Of a stretch of 64,000 nt of DNA, positions 12,001 to 22,376 are shown one piece after another. Origin of the DNA: Plutella xylostella (Eukaryota > Arthropoda > Insecta > Lepidoptera > Plutellidae). Every line of letters begins with the position of its first letter. The first letter of the stretch is position 1. Location of the stretch: contig NC_064009.1 of the NCBI RefSeq assembly GCF_932276165.1, forward strand, positions 10,416,001-10,480,000, given 5' to 3'. The position numbers and the translations under genes were made by a program. Under the pieces are notes generated by a model. That model was given only the letters and a program-made list of their open reading frames with translations, ran no database searches and had not been told where the DNA came from.

Positions 12001-12791
12001 TTATTTATTACTAAGTCTCCCAATTTATGTTCTGTTTCAGATAAGAACTTCAGCCAGTCAGCTTTGCTGTACACAAAACGATCAATGGGACTACCTATTT
12101 CATATTTATGTACTGAAGTCTGTATATCAATAATAGTGGGAAAGTGATAGCTGCCCATGGAGTCATCATGAACTCTCCAGTGGCAGAGTGAAGCTAAGGA
12201 TGGACTTATGCAGGATATATCTATTGCTGAGGGATTTTTATTAGGGCTACCTACTGTGGTTGGAGTTCCAGTATTTAGAATACATAAGTCGTATTCATCT
12301 ATAATATTGTATATCTCACTACCTCTGGAGTTAGTGGAAAGGCAACCAAAGGCAACATGATGTGCATTAAGGTCGCCTGATAGCATAATAGGTTTAGGTA
12401 AATCATTTAAAATTTGCTTTAATCTTCTTCCTTGAAACCTACGTTGGTTGTTATTAGTAGGTGGACTGTATGCGCATAATAATGTCAGATTACCAGCATT
12501 AGTTGATAAGATTATAGCCGTGGTTTGCAAGAATTCATAAAAGGGTGTGGGAGAAACTGTATATTTTAAATGGTTTTTTACTAATATACCTACACCACAT
12601 CGTCCGTCCTTACCGTTTTGGTAGACGAAGTTGTAGCTGGGTATATTAAAAGTATTTTTATCTCTAAGCCAGGTCTCATTTAATAGACAAATATCAATGT
12701 CGTTGTCATATAAATATTTTATAAACAATGGTTTTTTGTTCATAGCGCCCTCTATATTATATTGTGATATTCTAATAAAATCTTTATTCAT
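9032..12791 (-). pseudogene. LINE ORF2: endonuclease, reverse transcriptase, RNase H (one frameshift)
   Basis: Two open parts: 12791-10503 (762 aa) and 10477-9032 (481 aa). Part one begins with an APE-type endonuclease (I-S-Q-Y-N-I-E-G near the start, L-L-N-E-T-W, S-G-D-L-N-A-H-H) and continues with the reverse transcriptase (F-G-F-R-K-G-R-S, F-L-D-V-Q-G-A-F-D, M-Q-G-A-T-I-S-P, catalytic F-A-D-D). Part two holds RNase H (Y-T-D-G-S-K, F-T-A-E-S, F-S-D-S-L-S, and a final acidic residue in G-N-E-I-V-D-Q) and a C-terminal Cys/His motif. The frame is lost by one base in an AT-rich run near 10500-10520; otherwise the ORF would be about 1250 aa. It is therefore probably inactive as it stands. Confidence 0.85.
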
Positions 12792-14031
12792 TTTTTAGTG
12801 TTTTTGTTAAAATTTCTTTTATTACTGTTGTTGTTATCGTCCTACCACCATTGCCAATGGCCACCAACGCGGCAATCAATCCCTTCAGTACAATTTCATT
12901 TGATAAAATTTCATTTATTAAATTTTCGTTACTTAAAATTGTTTTTGTTTTATTCTGAATAGTCTCCCTTTCGTGTACCTTAGACTTTTCCGTTATATTT
13001 TCATTAGTTTTAAGTATTGTTTTAGCTGCTGGTGTTGCAGCTGCTGGTGCTTTCATGGAAGAGGCATACTTAGGATTTCTGGCACGTGGTGCTGGAAAGT
13101 CCTTCCCATAATTTTGAAAAATGTTGTTATTTTTCATCGCCGAAGCGTATGTTTTATTTTTTAATTCATGAATTTTAGTTTGTTTTATGGGGCAGTCCCT
13201 TGAAATGGCCAGGTGCTCTCCGCTACAGTTGATACATTTGACAGCTTCATTCTTACATTCTAAATAATGATGGTCCCCGGCACATATGGAGCACCGTTGA
13301 GCCGACTTACATATTTTAGCTCCGTGATTGAATTTGAAGCACTTGAAGCACTGCAACAACGGTGCTACATACTCATGTACCTGGAACCTGAAGATGTCCA
13401 GGTAGACAGCTTCGGGCAACGAATTTGCCAAAAATGTCACACTCACAGAATTAAATGGCTTAACTTCACCATTTACCTTGCGCGTAAAGCGCCGTACTGC
13501 CACTATTTCTAATGACGACTGTAATTTCCTAAAAAGTTCCTCATTGCTTATGTTTGTGGGTACAAATCTTAAAACGCCGATTTTCTCCACAGACCTGGCT
13601 GGAATGAACGCCTTCATTTCATATTTCTGAAGGAAACTCTCGTTTTTCAGAAAATTGTTAGCAGTGTTTGTCTGAGAGAAGGTCACTCCTATTTTGCTTG
13701 CGTTGATTCGCTTTATGTTTGTGACTCCTTTAATTTCATTCCGAAATAATGTGGCCAACATCAGGGGATTCTTGTTCCCGAGCCGCTCGCCCGCCTTCGT
13801 GCTTTCTACAAATACGAGGTACTCACCGCTGTCGCTGCCGGTACTCACGTCTGGAAACACTCTCTTGTAGTTAGGTTTTGTATAGGGTATGTACATGTCG
13901 GAATAGTCCCTTGTGGATTGCAGAGACTCTTCCTCATCATTGTCCCGGCCCCTCTTCAGATTGGGCGGGGAAGCTCGATCTCCACCCCCAGGGGACCCAG
14001 CCCCCGGAGGCTCCTCCATTTTATACACCAA
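12784..14031 (-). CDS. LINE ORF1, nucleic-acid-binding protein with zinc knuckles
   Basis: 415 aa. An acidic/basic N-terminal region (MEEPPGAGSPGGGDRASP) precedes an RNA-binding-like middle part. Three Cys-rich knuckles near residues 230-285 follow (C-F-K-C-F-K-F-N-H-G-A-K-I-C, C-S-I-C-A-G-D-H-H-Y-L-E-C, C-I-N-C-S-G-E-H...C). Such gag-like proteins package the element RNA. The end overlaps the ORF2 start by 8 nt (ATGAATAA), suggesting coupled translation. Intact. Confidence 0.85.
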   Translation of the reverse strand: MVYKMEEPPGAGSPGGGDRASPPNLKRGRDNDEEESLQSTRDYSDMYIPYTKPNYKRVFPDVSTGSDSGEYLVFVESTKAGERLGNKNPLMLATLFRNEIKGVTNIKRINASKIGVTFSQTNTANNFLKNESFLQKYEMKAFIPARSVEKIGVLRFVPTNISNEELFRKLQSSLEIVAVRRFTRKVNGEVKPFNSVSVTFLANSLPEAVYLDIFRFQVHEYVAPLLQCFKCFKFNHGAKICKSAQRCSICAGDHHYLECKNEAVKCINCSGEHLAISRDCPIKQTKIHELKNKTYASAMKNNNIFQNYGKDFPAPRARNPKYASSMKAPAAATPAAKTILKTNENITEKSKVHERETIQNKTKTILSNENLINEILSNEIVLKGLIAALVAIGNGGRTITTTVIKEILTKTLKNE

Positions 14032-14335
14032 GTATATACAAGTTAATTACAATATATTACAGTATTAATTTACAGTGTTTAACTAAGTTTTAATAATTTT
14101 CGAAAAACTTTTGTAAAATCGCGCCTACTCTTTTCAAAAGCCCGCCAAAAAGTCCCTAGCTGTCGGACTGAAGCCGTCACAGAGTACATTGTAGCCGTCA
14201 TTCTCTGTCAAAGCACTCAAAGTCAACATGTCATAGGACCTAAGTCTGTTATTCCTCCAAATATTGACCAAAAGATTATCATCAATAAAACCCGCAACAA
14301 AGTAGACTCAGGTTTATTATTAATTAATTCTTAAC

Positions 14336-14525
14336 AAGTTGAAACGAGCAGGTAAACGCAGCGTGGGACGCCCTCCTGCCCGCTGGACTGATGACCTTAG
14401 GCGGGTGGCGGATAGTGGTTGGATGAGGAAGGCCGAGGACCGAGTGTTGTGGCGCTCGTTGGGAGAGGCCTATGTCCAGCAGTGGATGATTATTGGCTGA
14501 TGATGATGATGATGATGAAGTTGAA
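14336..14525 (+). mobile_element. RTE-type LINE 3' end with 8-bp target duplication
   Basis: 14344-14517 encodes the last residues of an RTE ORF2 (G-R-P-P-A-R-W-T-D-D-L-R-R-V, W-R-S-L-G-E-A-Y-V-Q-Q-W) followed by the (TGA)n tail. AAGTTGAA is found at 14336-14343 and 14518-14525. Copy 1 of the host element shows the uninterrupted target near 7790-7800. Confidence 0.8.
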
Positions 14526-14642
14526 ATTAAACAAAATTAAAACTAACTATTGAAATATTTTATTTTTAATAACATTCCTGTTAACTGCATAGACAGGTTC
14601 CTCTTCATCAGATGATGAATCATCATAAAAAAAACCTAGCTG

Positions 14643-15071
14643 GTGGTACAGGGTCTCTCATTTTGTTTCATAATATATGTATTATGCAGCTATGGCGTAC
14701 CCACTATAATGGGCTGCACTCTTCTTAGTTCTGTCCTTATTTTCATTGATAAATTGCTGTATTTGAGTGATTGCAAAATTTCTGAAAACAAAGTTATTCA
14801 ATTAAAGAGTTACGTAGGTTACTTTGATATTAGATTGCTGCGCTGGACCGGCAGCCGGCCGGTAGCTGGTAGTGGCTGGATAAGGAAGGCCGAGGGCACA
14901 GTGTTGTTTCGCTCCTTGGGAGAGCCCATGGCTAGAAATGGACGCTCATTTGGTGGTGAAGATGATCATTACACCTACAACATAATAATAGGTGCATTGG
15001 TACTTACTTCGTCGTTGGAGGCAGTAAGAAAGGTTCTAGTTTTAAAGCCAACACACGAGCCACATTTTTGA
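14643..15071 (+). pseudogene. Old RTE 3' remnant inside the Harbinger-like element
   Basis: The translated stretch L-L-R-W-T-G-S...V-A-G-S-G-W-I-R-K-A-E-G-T-V-L-F-R-S-L-G-E resembles the RTE ORF2 end. The equivalent at about 8118-8260 in copy 1 shares it. The fragment was thus part of the ancestral element before it was duplicated. Not a functional gene. Confidence 0.55.
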
Positions 15072-15538
15072 GACCTGGAACCTATCCAAGAACGAGTTCT
15101 CATCCCAAGTTGCGAATCTATCAGTTCTCTGAAAGTACACCTTTCTCTTAATATTTCGTAAGTTCCGTACTTACTCCACCTCAATCTCAATTTCTGAGGA
15201 ACTTGTTTCAAACTCTATTTCACGTAGAAGCGACATGATAAGAATTATTTAATATTAATATTTGTACGTAATACTGTTACTTTGAGGTTATACAATGCGT
15301 TTGACAGCTACCTGACTTTAACAAAAGCAGTAACCGGCCAACATTGGGTGGTTATGGTTATCGTTAAAGTTATGACGTCATTTTAACCATAGTTGAATGG
15401 TGCAACCAATTTTTCGCTTAACCGATGCTTTGACAGACGATGTGACGTTTGTAATAGTTAAAGTTAAATGGTGCAACGCACCCTAAGTATTTAATTTGTC
15501 TCTATGATCAACTGATTCTTGAATGTACTTGAATGTAC

Positions 15539-15670
15539 GGTCAGCTGCATATAAGTCGTTATACACTTTTGTACCTTGTCAAACTGACGAACCGTCAATA
15601 TTTCAATGGATGGATAGGCGGTTTCAGATTGACAAGTTACAAAAGTGTATAGCTACTTATGCAGCTGACT
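15539..15670. mobile_element. Fold-back MITE upstream of the MTCH2-like gene
   Basis: The left arm starts GGTCAGCTGCATATAAGT and the right arm ends with the inverse of AGTCAGCTGCATAAGTAG; arms of roughly 50 bp include the inverted ATACACTTTTGTA...TTGTCAA. GTAC flanks both sides (15535-15538 and 15671-15674). Total about 132 bp. Confidence 0.7.
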
Positions 15671-15953
15671 GTACTTACATACATAATAATAATGTTGTAA
15701 TGATTCACCTTAATATCAGAAGTAAACAAAACAAAATCGCGGGGCACAAAAAGTTCTCCAACTTTTTAATTTACCCGCCATGACGGCCATCGCCAATCGC
15801 CAGACAGTCTGAAAGTGTAATATTGTCTATGGCCGGAATACTTAATGTTTTTACTGGCAATAATAAAAAAAAAGGAAACTGACATCTGATAATTTGTCTA
15901 TGAAAAAAAAAACATTTTGATTTCCGAAGTTGAGGTGATTATTTAGTCAAAAC

Positions 15954-16841
15954 ATGGACGAAGTTGAAAAAGAAAAGATCGGGGCTTTGCCGTCCCAACT
16001 GCTCGTAACCACAATATGCCACCCAATGGAATACGTGAAAGTTCTAATCCAGCTGGGCTACGAGCCCATAGCGCCTCGGCGGTCCACCACACTCTTCGGG
16101 CGGCCTGCCCTGGTATTACCTAACGTGTTTCAATACATTAAACACATCAAGGCATCGGACGGCTTCTTCGGTTGCTACCGAGGGTTGTCGGCGCGGGTTC
16201 TGGGGCTGGTGGCGTCGAGCCAGCTCACGTCGAAGGTGATCTCCGGTTGCGGCATCGAGTTGCCGGAGCTCAACGACCCTCCGAACATTATCAACGACGA
16301 GGAGCCGCGCGCCGAGGACTACATGCGGCTGTGTCGCCGCGACATGATCACGCACACGGCGTCGGTCGTGGTCTCCTACCCCTTCCACGTCGTGTCGGTG
16401 CGCATGATGGCCTCCTTCATCGGCAAGGAAGAGGAGTATAGCACGCTGTTGGGAGCTATAGTTTCCGTCTACAAGGACGACGGCATCCGAGGCTTCTTCC
16501 ACGGCATCATTCCCAAACTGCTTGGGGACTTGACCTGTGTGGCCGTAACTGGGGTACTAGCCTACTATGTCAACAAATATCTGATCAAAACTAAGGAAGT
16601 AAGATGCTACACTGTCCCCATTCTCACGTTCATCACAAGCACGCTCACATATCCTCTTGTAGTTGTGTCTACTTGCATGGCGGTGGCCGGGTCCAGCCTC
16701 AGAGCCGGCAACCCACCACACATGCCAGCATACCCCAACTGGCAGACCTGCTGGAGGGAACTGGTCAGGAGCAAGCAACACAAGCGTGGCTCCTCTATCA
16801 TCTTCAGATACTACATTGCACCAATCCAGGCATTGCAGTAG
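15954..16841 (+). CDS. Mtch2: Mitochondrial carrier homolog 2-like protein (MTCH2/MTCH family)
   Basis: Intronless, 295 aa, starting at the ATG at 15954 (context AAAACATGG). The sequence has three degenerate mitochondrial-carrier repeats: H-P-M-E-Y-V-K-V-L-I-Q near residue 24, S-Y-P-F-H-V-V-S-V-R-M-M near 140 and T-Y-P-L-V-V-V-S near 229. The canonical P-x-D/E-x-x-K/R signatures are eroded, as in MTCH proteins, which sit in the outer mitochondrial membrane. Family knowledge: MTCH2 acts as an insertase for tail-anchored/alpha-helical outer-membrane proteins and a receptor for tBID, and is not a solute carrier. Length fits (about 300 aa). AATAAA is at 17046-17051. It is convergent with UTP6, with 280 bp between the stop codons. 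MTCH1 is the main alternative name. Confidence 0.85.
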   Translation: MDEVEKEKIGALPSQLLVTTICHPMEYVKVLIQLGYEPIAPRRSTTLFGRPALVLPNVFQYIKHIKASDGFFGCYRGLSARVLGLVASSQLTSKVISGCGIELPELNDPPNIINDEEPRAEDYMRLCRRDMITHTASVVVSYPFHVVSVRMMASFIGKEEEYSTLLGAIVSVYKDDGIRGFFHGIIPKLLGDLTCVAVTGVLAYYVNKYLIKTKEVRCYTVPILTFITSTLTYPLVVVSTCMAVAGSSLRAGNPPHMPAYPNWQTCWRELVRSKQHKRGSSIIFRYYIAPIQALQ

Positions 16842-17045
16842 ACATCCTAGATCTAATTTACTTGTTGCATTTATTCAAATTTATTTGCTAAGTGTTAAAT
16901 TCCACATTTACCTATGAATTCTATTATAGTCATACTTTCTAGTAGGGAGAGTTTAATGTTATGTACAATTGACATGTAAATAATTTAGTATAAATGGTGT
17001 AATATGTGGGCATTCTTTTGCTAGATTGTTGATAAAGGTTATCAC

Positions 17046-17079
17046 AATAAATGTTTGTTTTGTCAATGTGCTTTTTATT
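17046..17079. terminator. Back-to-back polyadenylation signals of MTCH2-like (+) and UTP6 (-)
   Basis: AATAAA for the + strand gene is at 17046-17051; its reverse complement TTTATT, the signal for the - strand UTP6, is at 17074-17079. Cleavage 10-30 nt beyond each signal would make the two 3' ends overlap by some tens of bases. Confidence 0.6.
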
Positions 17080-17121
17080 ATCTTATCAGTAAAACAAAAC
17101 AGGACAACTTGTGCAGTCAGG

Positions 17122-20015
17122 TTATGATTTTATTTTAGCTAAAGCCTGATTCTTGATGAATTGATCAACTAGTTCCTTCTTGAGTGTAGCTACAGCTCTT
17201 CTGTAGATGGCGGGAGACAGGGCGGCACTTCCTTTACTGGTCTCAAACTTCATGTAGTCACACCAGACATCAACATTGTCTCTACCATGATGTTGGACTA
17301 AGCACTCATAACATTTCCGAATTTGCTTCACATTGACGACTTCCTGATTAAATTCAATGTCAATCATTGCTGTGTGTAGATCGAGTTGTATGGGTGGAGT
17401 CCGTATGAATTCTTCATACATTTCCCTGGTCGCCTTCAAGCCGCAGTGCTCATACATTTTCACTAGTAACTTGGACTTAACAGCCAGCAGCACCGCACTC
17501 TCGCAGTTTTGAACCCTCTTGTAGACATTCTTGAGCTGAAATATCAAGCAGATTAGTAAAGTTTATGAATGATGACTTATCTTAATAGCTTACTTTATGG
17601 GGTATCCAACTATCCACGCCACAGGCCTAGCCTAGTGTGGGACCACTTGTCAACCCACTTAGCAATAAGGTGTGAACCATGTCCATTTTTGAACTAATAT
17701 AATCTAAATATCATTACGATAATTTCCCAACTCACAGTAGCACTAGTCTCAACATGGTCCAGGAGCCAGTGCCACAGCAGTGCAGCGTCGTCAGCCGCCA
17801 GTGCCCGGGACGCCTCCTGGACTACTGCCAGCATCTTCCTCTCATCAGGCTTGGCCAGAGAGAGCTTCTCTTCCCACAGACATTTGGCCGACGGCTTCCT
17901 CTTTGTAGCTGTGTCCAAAATCTGTAAAACAATAGACAAAATAGAATATCATTGTAGACCAATATTTAAGTAACTGTTTCTTTAGGAGTTTTGGGAATCC
18001 TACAAGCGTTTAGGTAAGATACTTTCTTTAATGTGGAATCGTTTTTCATTTTACTCAATGTTATAACTGAGTTAACCTCAAAATAGACAGCACAGAAAAA
18101 CACATCTGCAAAATTATATGCATAAAAAATTACCTCAAAAAGTTCACTGCTACTGAGTTCATTCTCTAGCTTTAGCATCTGTATGCCGAAGGGGTACATG
18201 TGATCTGGCAGCAAGCCCTGCTCGTGACCGACCAGCCAGGCACTCTTCACTGCATTCACCTTCTGTTCTCCAAAACACACGCTGTCACTGGCTCCAAGCA
18301 GGTTATGAATGAGTTTTGTACAGAGGCTCTCCTCTGGGAACTGAAACACAAACATTATGTAATATAATATTTATAGACTAGCACTATCAAATCATGACTA
18401 AAATGTTATGTAAAATATAAGAACCATAAATGGCTGTGATAGATAGACAAAATCATGACAATAACTTAATTTCTTACCCTTTGAAGTGTTTCTTCATAGA
18501 CAGCCATGTAATATTTCAAGTTGTCAGGATAGTCAGAGTCTTCATCCACAAATTCTTCTATATCATCCCAGTGGCAACCCTGAGGATGAGACAAATATGG
18601 TTACAGCAATATAAAAATTTGATCACCAGTGATCGGAAAAGCCTGAGTATATCTACCTGAACTTTGTGGAACATTTATCTTTTATTGGCTACAGAAAAAA
18701 AAACATAGTTAATTTTACTTATTTTGGAACTACCACAGCTTGAACATAATAATCTATTATAGTATAAATACAAACCTCTAACTCCTTAGCAGCTATGAAA
18801 CACCACACTTCCCGCTGGGTGTTCCTGCTCCAGATCTCCTCCTTGATCTCGCGCAGCAGGGAGCCGCCCGCATCATACAACACACACACATCAAACAGTT
18901 TGAACAGAACTGACACATCAGTTATATTTTTTTCACAGTTCCTCCATACAATTGATGCCCTCTTGATTTGCTTCTCCTGAAAATGAAATTCATAAGCTGT
19001 TAACACTGTATTTTTAAAATTATTGATTGTAAAGTTAAAACTTGAAATCAATAATCAGCATGCATTATTATTGCCAAGTCTTTTATGTAGTAAGGAGATA
19101 TTTAACAGTCACAAAAGCTAGGGTTTGCAACAGCCCTATCCCTATGGACAATGGACAGTGGCCTATCTAATTATCACTGCAACATATACTTTAATATCTC
19201 ACCTTGTCCTCATCAGTAGCACTGTTATTAGCCAGCATCAGTTCAATTTTGAACAAGTCGAGGTAGAGCACCTCTGCGTCTGGGTGGCGGTGAAGCCCCT
19301 TCAGCAGGAAGTCCCGTGCCGCCGGCAGGTTCCGCTGCTCCTCGCTCTCCCACTTGCTGGCTAGTTGCCACATCTTTGGCTTGTCACCGTACATCTTGAA
19401 ATATCCAAGCAAATAGTCAGTAGATATAATATGTATGATAACTTATATTTTTAGGCTCATTTGATTGTTTAAGGACAATAGAGAAGCATTTCAGTAGGAA
19501 CTTCGACTTTACAATAGACTAGATAGCAGTATTACCTGTAGCATTTGTCCAATGATGCCAGAAATGGCAGATTCGAAACCCACACCTCTGCAGAACTTGA
19601 TATACTGGAAGTATATCTCGATGTCGTTCTGGAATCGGTATATGAACTGCTTGAACACTTTGTTGACCCGTTTAGCGATCGCATACTCTATATCCTTCTT
19701 TAATTCGCTTAGATTCGCCTGCCGCCTCCGAAGAGAAATGTCTTCAAGCATTGTAAGTTCATACTCGATATAATGGACGAAATCTTCCTTGCTTTTTACG
19801 CGTCTTTGGATTTTATATTCGAACTCTTTCCGCTTTCGTGCTATTTCTCTGAAAAATTTATATAGCAAGTTAGAGATACGTAAAAAAGTGTTTTTTATTA
19901 AACTTTGTTTACCAGATCCTAACCTTATCTCATCGTCGTTATACATTCCCGTTCTTCTCATCTGCTCCAACTCATTTATCATATCCTCGATACGTTGGTT
20001 TACAAACTCCGCCAT
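17122..20015 (-). CDS. Utp6: UTP6, U3 snoRNA-associated protein 6 (8 exons, 568 aa)
   Basis: Exons (- strand order): 20015-19924, 19848-19536, 19394-19203, 18976-18776, 18579-18478, 18340-18134, 17921-17736 and 17535-17122. All have GT/AG borders and the phases join into one frame of 568 residues. The N-terminus (M-A-E-F-V-N-Q-R-I-E-D-M, E-F-E-Y-K-I-Q-R-R, E-D-F-V-H-Y-I-E-Y-E) is the UTP6 signature, followed by half-a-TPR (HAT) helical repeats (K-P-K-M-W-Q-L-A-S-K-W-E, L-W-H-W-L-L-D-H) to the C-terminus. Human UTP6 is about 597 aa. Known role: structural component of the small-subunit processome in the nucleolus, needed for early 18S rRNA processing. It is convergent with the MTCH2-like gene. 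The acceptor of exon 3 (TTTCAAG) is weak but gives perfect continuity. Confidence 0.92.
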
Positions 20016-20249
20016 GGTTGATGTTTTAGGGTGCTATTCACTGAAAAAAATAATTAAATTCACAAATAAAAGATCACAACAACGTGTTTATAATTTACAA
20101 ATCGTGCGCGACTAATGAATGAATGAACGAGCGGAACGAAAGTAGCTGTCATGTGTCAAATGTCAAACAATGATTCATTCATTCAATATTTTCACAGATT
20201 AGAAAAACTTTTTGTTTAAACCAAGTTTAAACAGTTTGTGTAAACTTTA
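20016..20249. promoter_or_regulatory. Upstream region of UTP6
   Basis: Short TATA-less region upstream of the ATG at 20015. It has no clear initiator, which is common for housekeeping genes, and contains ATGAATGAATGAACGA-like simple sequence at 20115-20131. Confidence 0.3.
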
Positions 20250-20961
20250 GGGTGAATTCGTCCAAACATCACGTTACACGAGAATAACTATACCGGAATA
20301 AAATTTATACGCGAGTCAATATCCAGGATAAGTACATTTGCATTCTACCAAGTTATACCATGATTAAATTGAATGAACGAGGAACGAAACTGTAATGCAA
20401 CTAAAATAAAAATAGCTGCGTTTCAAAGCATGCAATAGAAATGACATGCCAACTTAGTTTGAATGGATTATAAAAGTATGAAATTGTTTATGTTTTAATA
20501 TTTTATTCGCTGTTGTTATTCGGAGACTTTGCCTTTAAACCGACGATATACTCAAGTTTTGTTTTTGTTATTATGATAAGTTAAATTTCCCCATATTTAG
20601 GTTTAATTTTTTTGTCGGCAACATCTATGGTTTGAGTGAGAAAGAGAATAGTGCACACGGCGATTGCCAGTCTAGAGGTAGTAGGTCTATGCTTTAAACG
20701 TACTTTTGTTTATGTTTTGACAGATGTGTTTATATGTCATTATGACGGTTTTCTAATCAGCTGATGTGCTGCCGCCATTACAAAATTACTCTCGGATAAG
20801 CTCGTTATACGGTAAATTTTGGCGGTATAACATTTTATTCTTGGGATAAGCTACTTATCTTGGTTTCAGGTTTGGTAGAATGCAAAATCTGCTTACTCGC
20901 GAGTAACTAGTACTTTACTCGTGAGTAAATAGTTACTCGACGTTGGTCGAATCCGCCCTTA
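20247..20961. mobile_element. Harbinger-like MITE with TTA duplication
   Basis: The left end GGGTGAATTCGTCCAA (from 20250) is the inverse of the right end, which reads GGGCGGATTCGACCAA on the other strand (ends 20958). TTA flanks at 20247-20249 and 20959-20961. The subterminal parts also correspond (GCATTCTACCAA, ACGCGAGT / ACTCGCGAG). 709 bp, no ORF of note. Confidence 0.7.
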
Positions 20962-21082
20962 GTTGTATTCAAGTCAAGGATCATACCCTGATTACACCTA
21001 CAGAGTATAGTGGCGAGAAAATATCCTCGGCCAATGAAAAACGTGTGCTAGACCGAGGATACTGTCATGCCACTCTACTCGA

Positions 21083-21245
21083 TAGGTGCAATCTGGGTAC
21101 TGAAGTCGAGGCGGAGTTGCGGCTCGGGCGGGCGAGGTGCAGGCGAGGCGAGAAAAACTTGACATTGTCATAAAGAAAATAAACTACGATAGGCATTGTG
21201 AGCCGATGCGACGCCGCCTCGACTCTACAGCAATGGGCGAATCGA
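21083..21245. repeat. GC-rich inverted-repeat block related to the element at 3454-5343
   Basis: Left TGAAGTCGAGGCGGAGTTGC and right, inverted, GTAGAGTCGAGGCGGCGTCG enclose about 100 bp. The AGTCGAGG(C/T)GG motif matches the element near 3475. Exact ends and target duplication are unclear. Confidence 0.5.
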
Positions 21246-22376
21246 CTTAGGATCCATATTATGGACTCGTTGCTGATACTTATACAGTACATTTCATATT
21301 ACTATACAAAAGAAACAAAGACAGGTCCGTAATAAATATTATTTATTCTATGCTAGTATAATTATTACTTTTACTTTCAAGATGATATCAAACGGTCACT
21401 CAAAAATCTTATCAAAAATACAGTAGGCACTATACACAACATTACTTTTAACAATACAAAACAAAAATCATTTATGGTTGTTAGTGGAATTTCATCTAAT
21501 ATCCATCAGGCTGCCTAAAGTATTAATTTCATACCTACTTATAACCATTTTTGCGTATTTTCACTTACAAACAATACAATGCAGTATTTGTTAGCTGCTG
21601 CGACTATGATCCCCTGTCAGGTAACAGGTAGCATTTTCACTCTGAGGTTTCTTAGCCTACATAGCAGGTGTAGGTTATTACTTTATTATTACAGGGAGTT
21701 GCGGTGGGAAAGTCTGCTCTGGATTACATAGGCACAAAAATGCTTCAGTAAAAATATTGGCATAAGTACTTATTAAATATTTTACAGGTGGCTTTTACTC
21801 GGTACACGTTTATGGTATAACGTTAACAACACTAGTATGTATTATTTAGACCTGTAATTATTGCCTTTACCAGTCAAAAAATACATTGATTTTTATCTCA
21901 ATACTTACTACCTATTTACTAATAAATACAATAGGTACCTTACCTACCTATCATGCCTTTCCAGAAAGGCCTATTACACATATTATTTTACAATACATAA
22001 CTTATCTATCTACAGTCAATTTTATTTGTTTCGAACTCGACCTATTGTAAATTTATGATAAGTGATGTTCTGTAGTCCTCTCCATACTATAATTATTATA
22101 ACATTGTTTTAATTAAATAAGCATAATGTAGCAGCATACTATTATGTATTCTTTTTTCGAGTAGTAAAAATCGCCACCTAGCGGAAAACCTAGCAGCATA
22201 AACTCGTTTATTTTACTGCTCAAAACGTGACAAAATTTCCCAGTTAACTCTCTTGTCACCTTCCGGTTGGCGTACTTTATACAAACATGAAATACATACA
22301 GTGAATTTGAGAATTCCTCCTTCCATCGAAATCGGTAAAAAATTAAAAAAATCTGAGCCCGAAACAAATTATTTCA
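21246..22376. other. Intergenic between UTP6 and TONSL
   Basis: AT-rich, no coding signal. The part nearest TONSL is its 3' flank (TTTATT-type polyadenylation signals for the - strand are frequent here, so I cannot pick one). No recognisable repeat. Confidence 0.4.

Larger units (their letters stand above)
8945..14167 (-). mobile_element. Near-complete I-group LINE (5.2 kb) with 12-bp target duplication
   Basis: CTAGCTGTCGGA lies at 8945-8956 and 14156-14167. The element between, 8957-14155, reads on the - strand: a 5' leader of about 125 nt, ORF1, ORF2, a short 3' UTR and a poly(A) tail (T-run at 8957-8967 on +). An exact duplication, a 5' leader and long open frames indicate a recent, full-length insertion. 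Presence of an RNase H domain after the reverse transcriptase points to the I group and not to Jockey. Confidence 0.88.
8735..15486. mobile_element. Harbinger-like inverted-repeat element, copy 2, with nested insertions
   Basis: Same ends as copy 1 (GGGTGGGTTGCATCAAC at 8738; inverted GGGTGCGTTGCACC ending 15483) and flanked by TAA at 8735-8737 and 15484-15486. The body matches copy 1 closely, but it is interrupted by a full-length LINE (8957-14155) and an RTE 3' end (14344-14517). Because copy 1 lacks both, it provides the empty-site sequence for each. Confidence 0.75.

Noticed and set aside
12973..13512. Open frames on + over the LINE
   Set aside because: Antisense of ORF1; no independent signals.
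8945..14167. Host zinc-knuckle gene for ORF1
   Set aside because: Flanked by exact 12-bp duplications with poly(A) and adjoining ORF2, so it belongs to the LINE.
22060..22376. 84-codon frame on - just past the TONSL stop
   Set aside because: Separated from TONSL by its stop codon, no start context, AT-rich; probably 3' flank.
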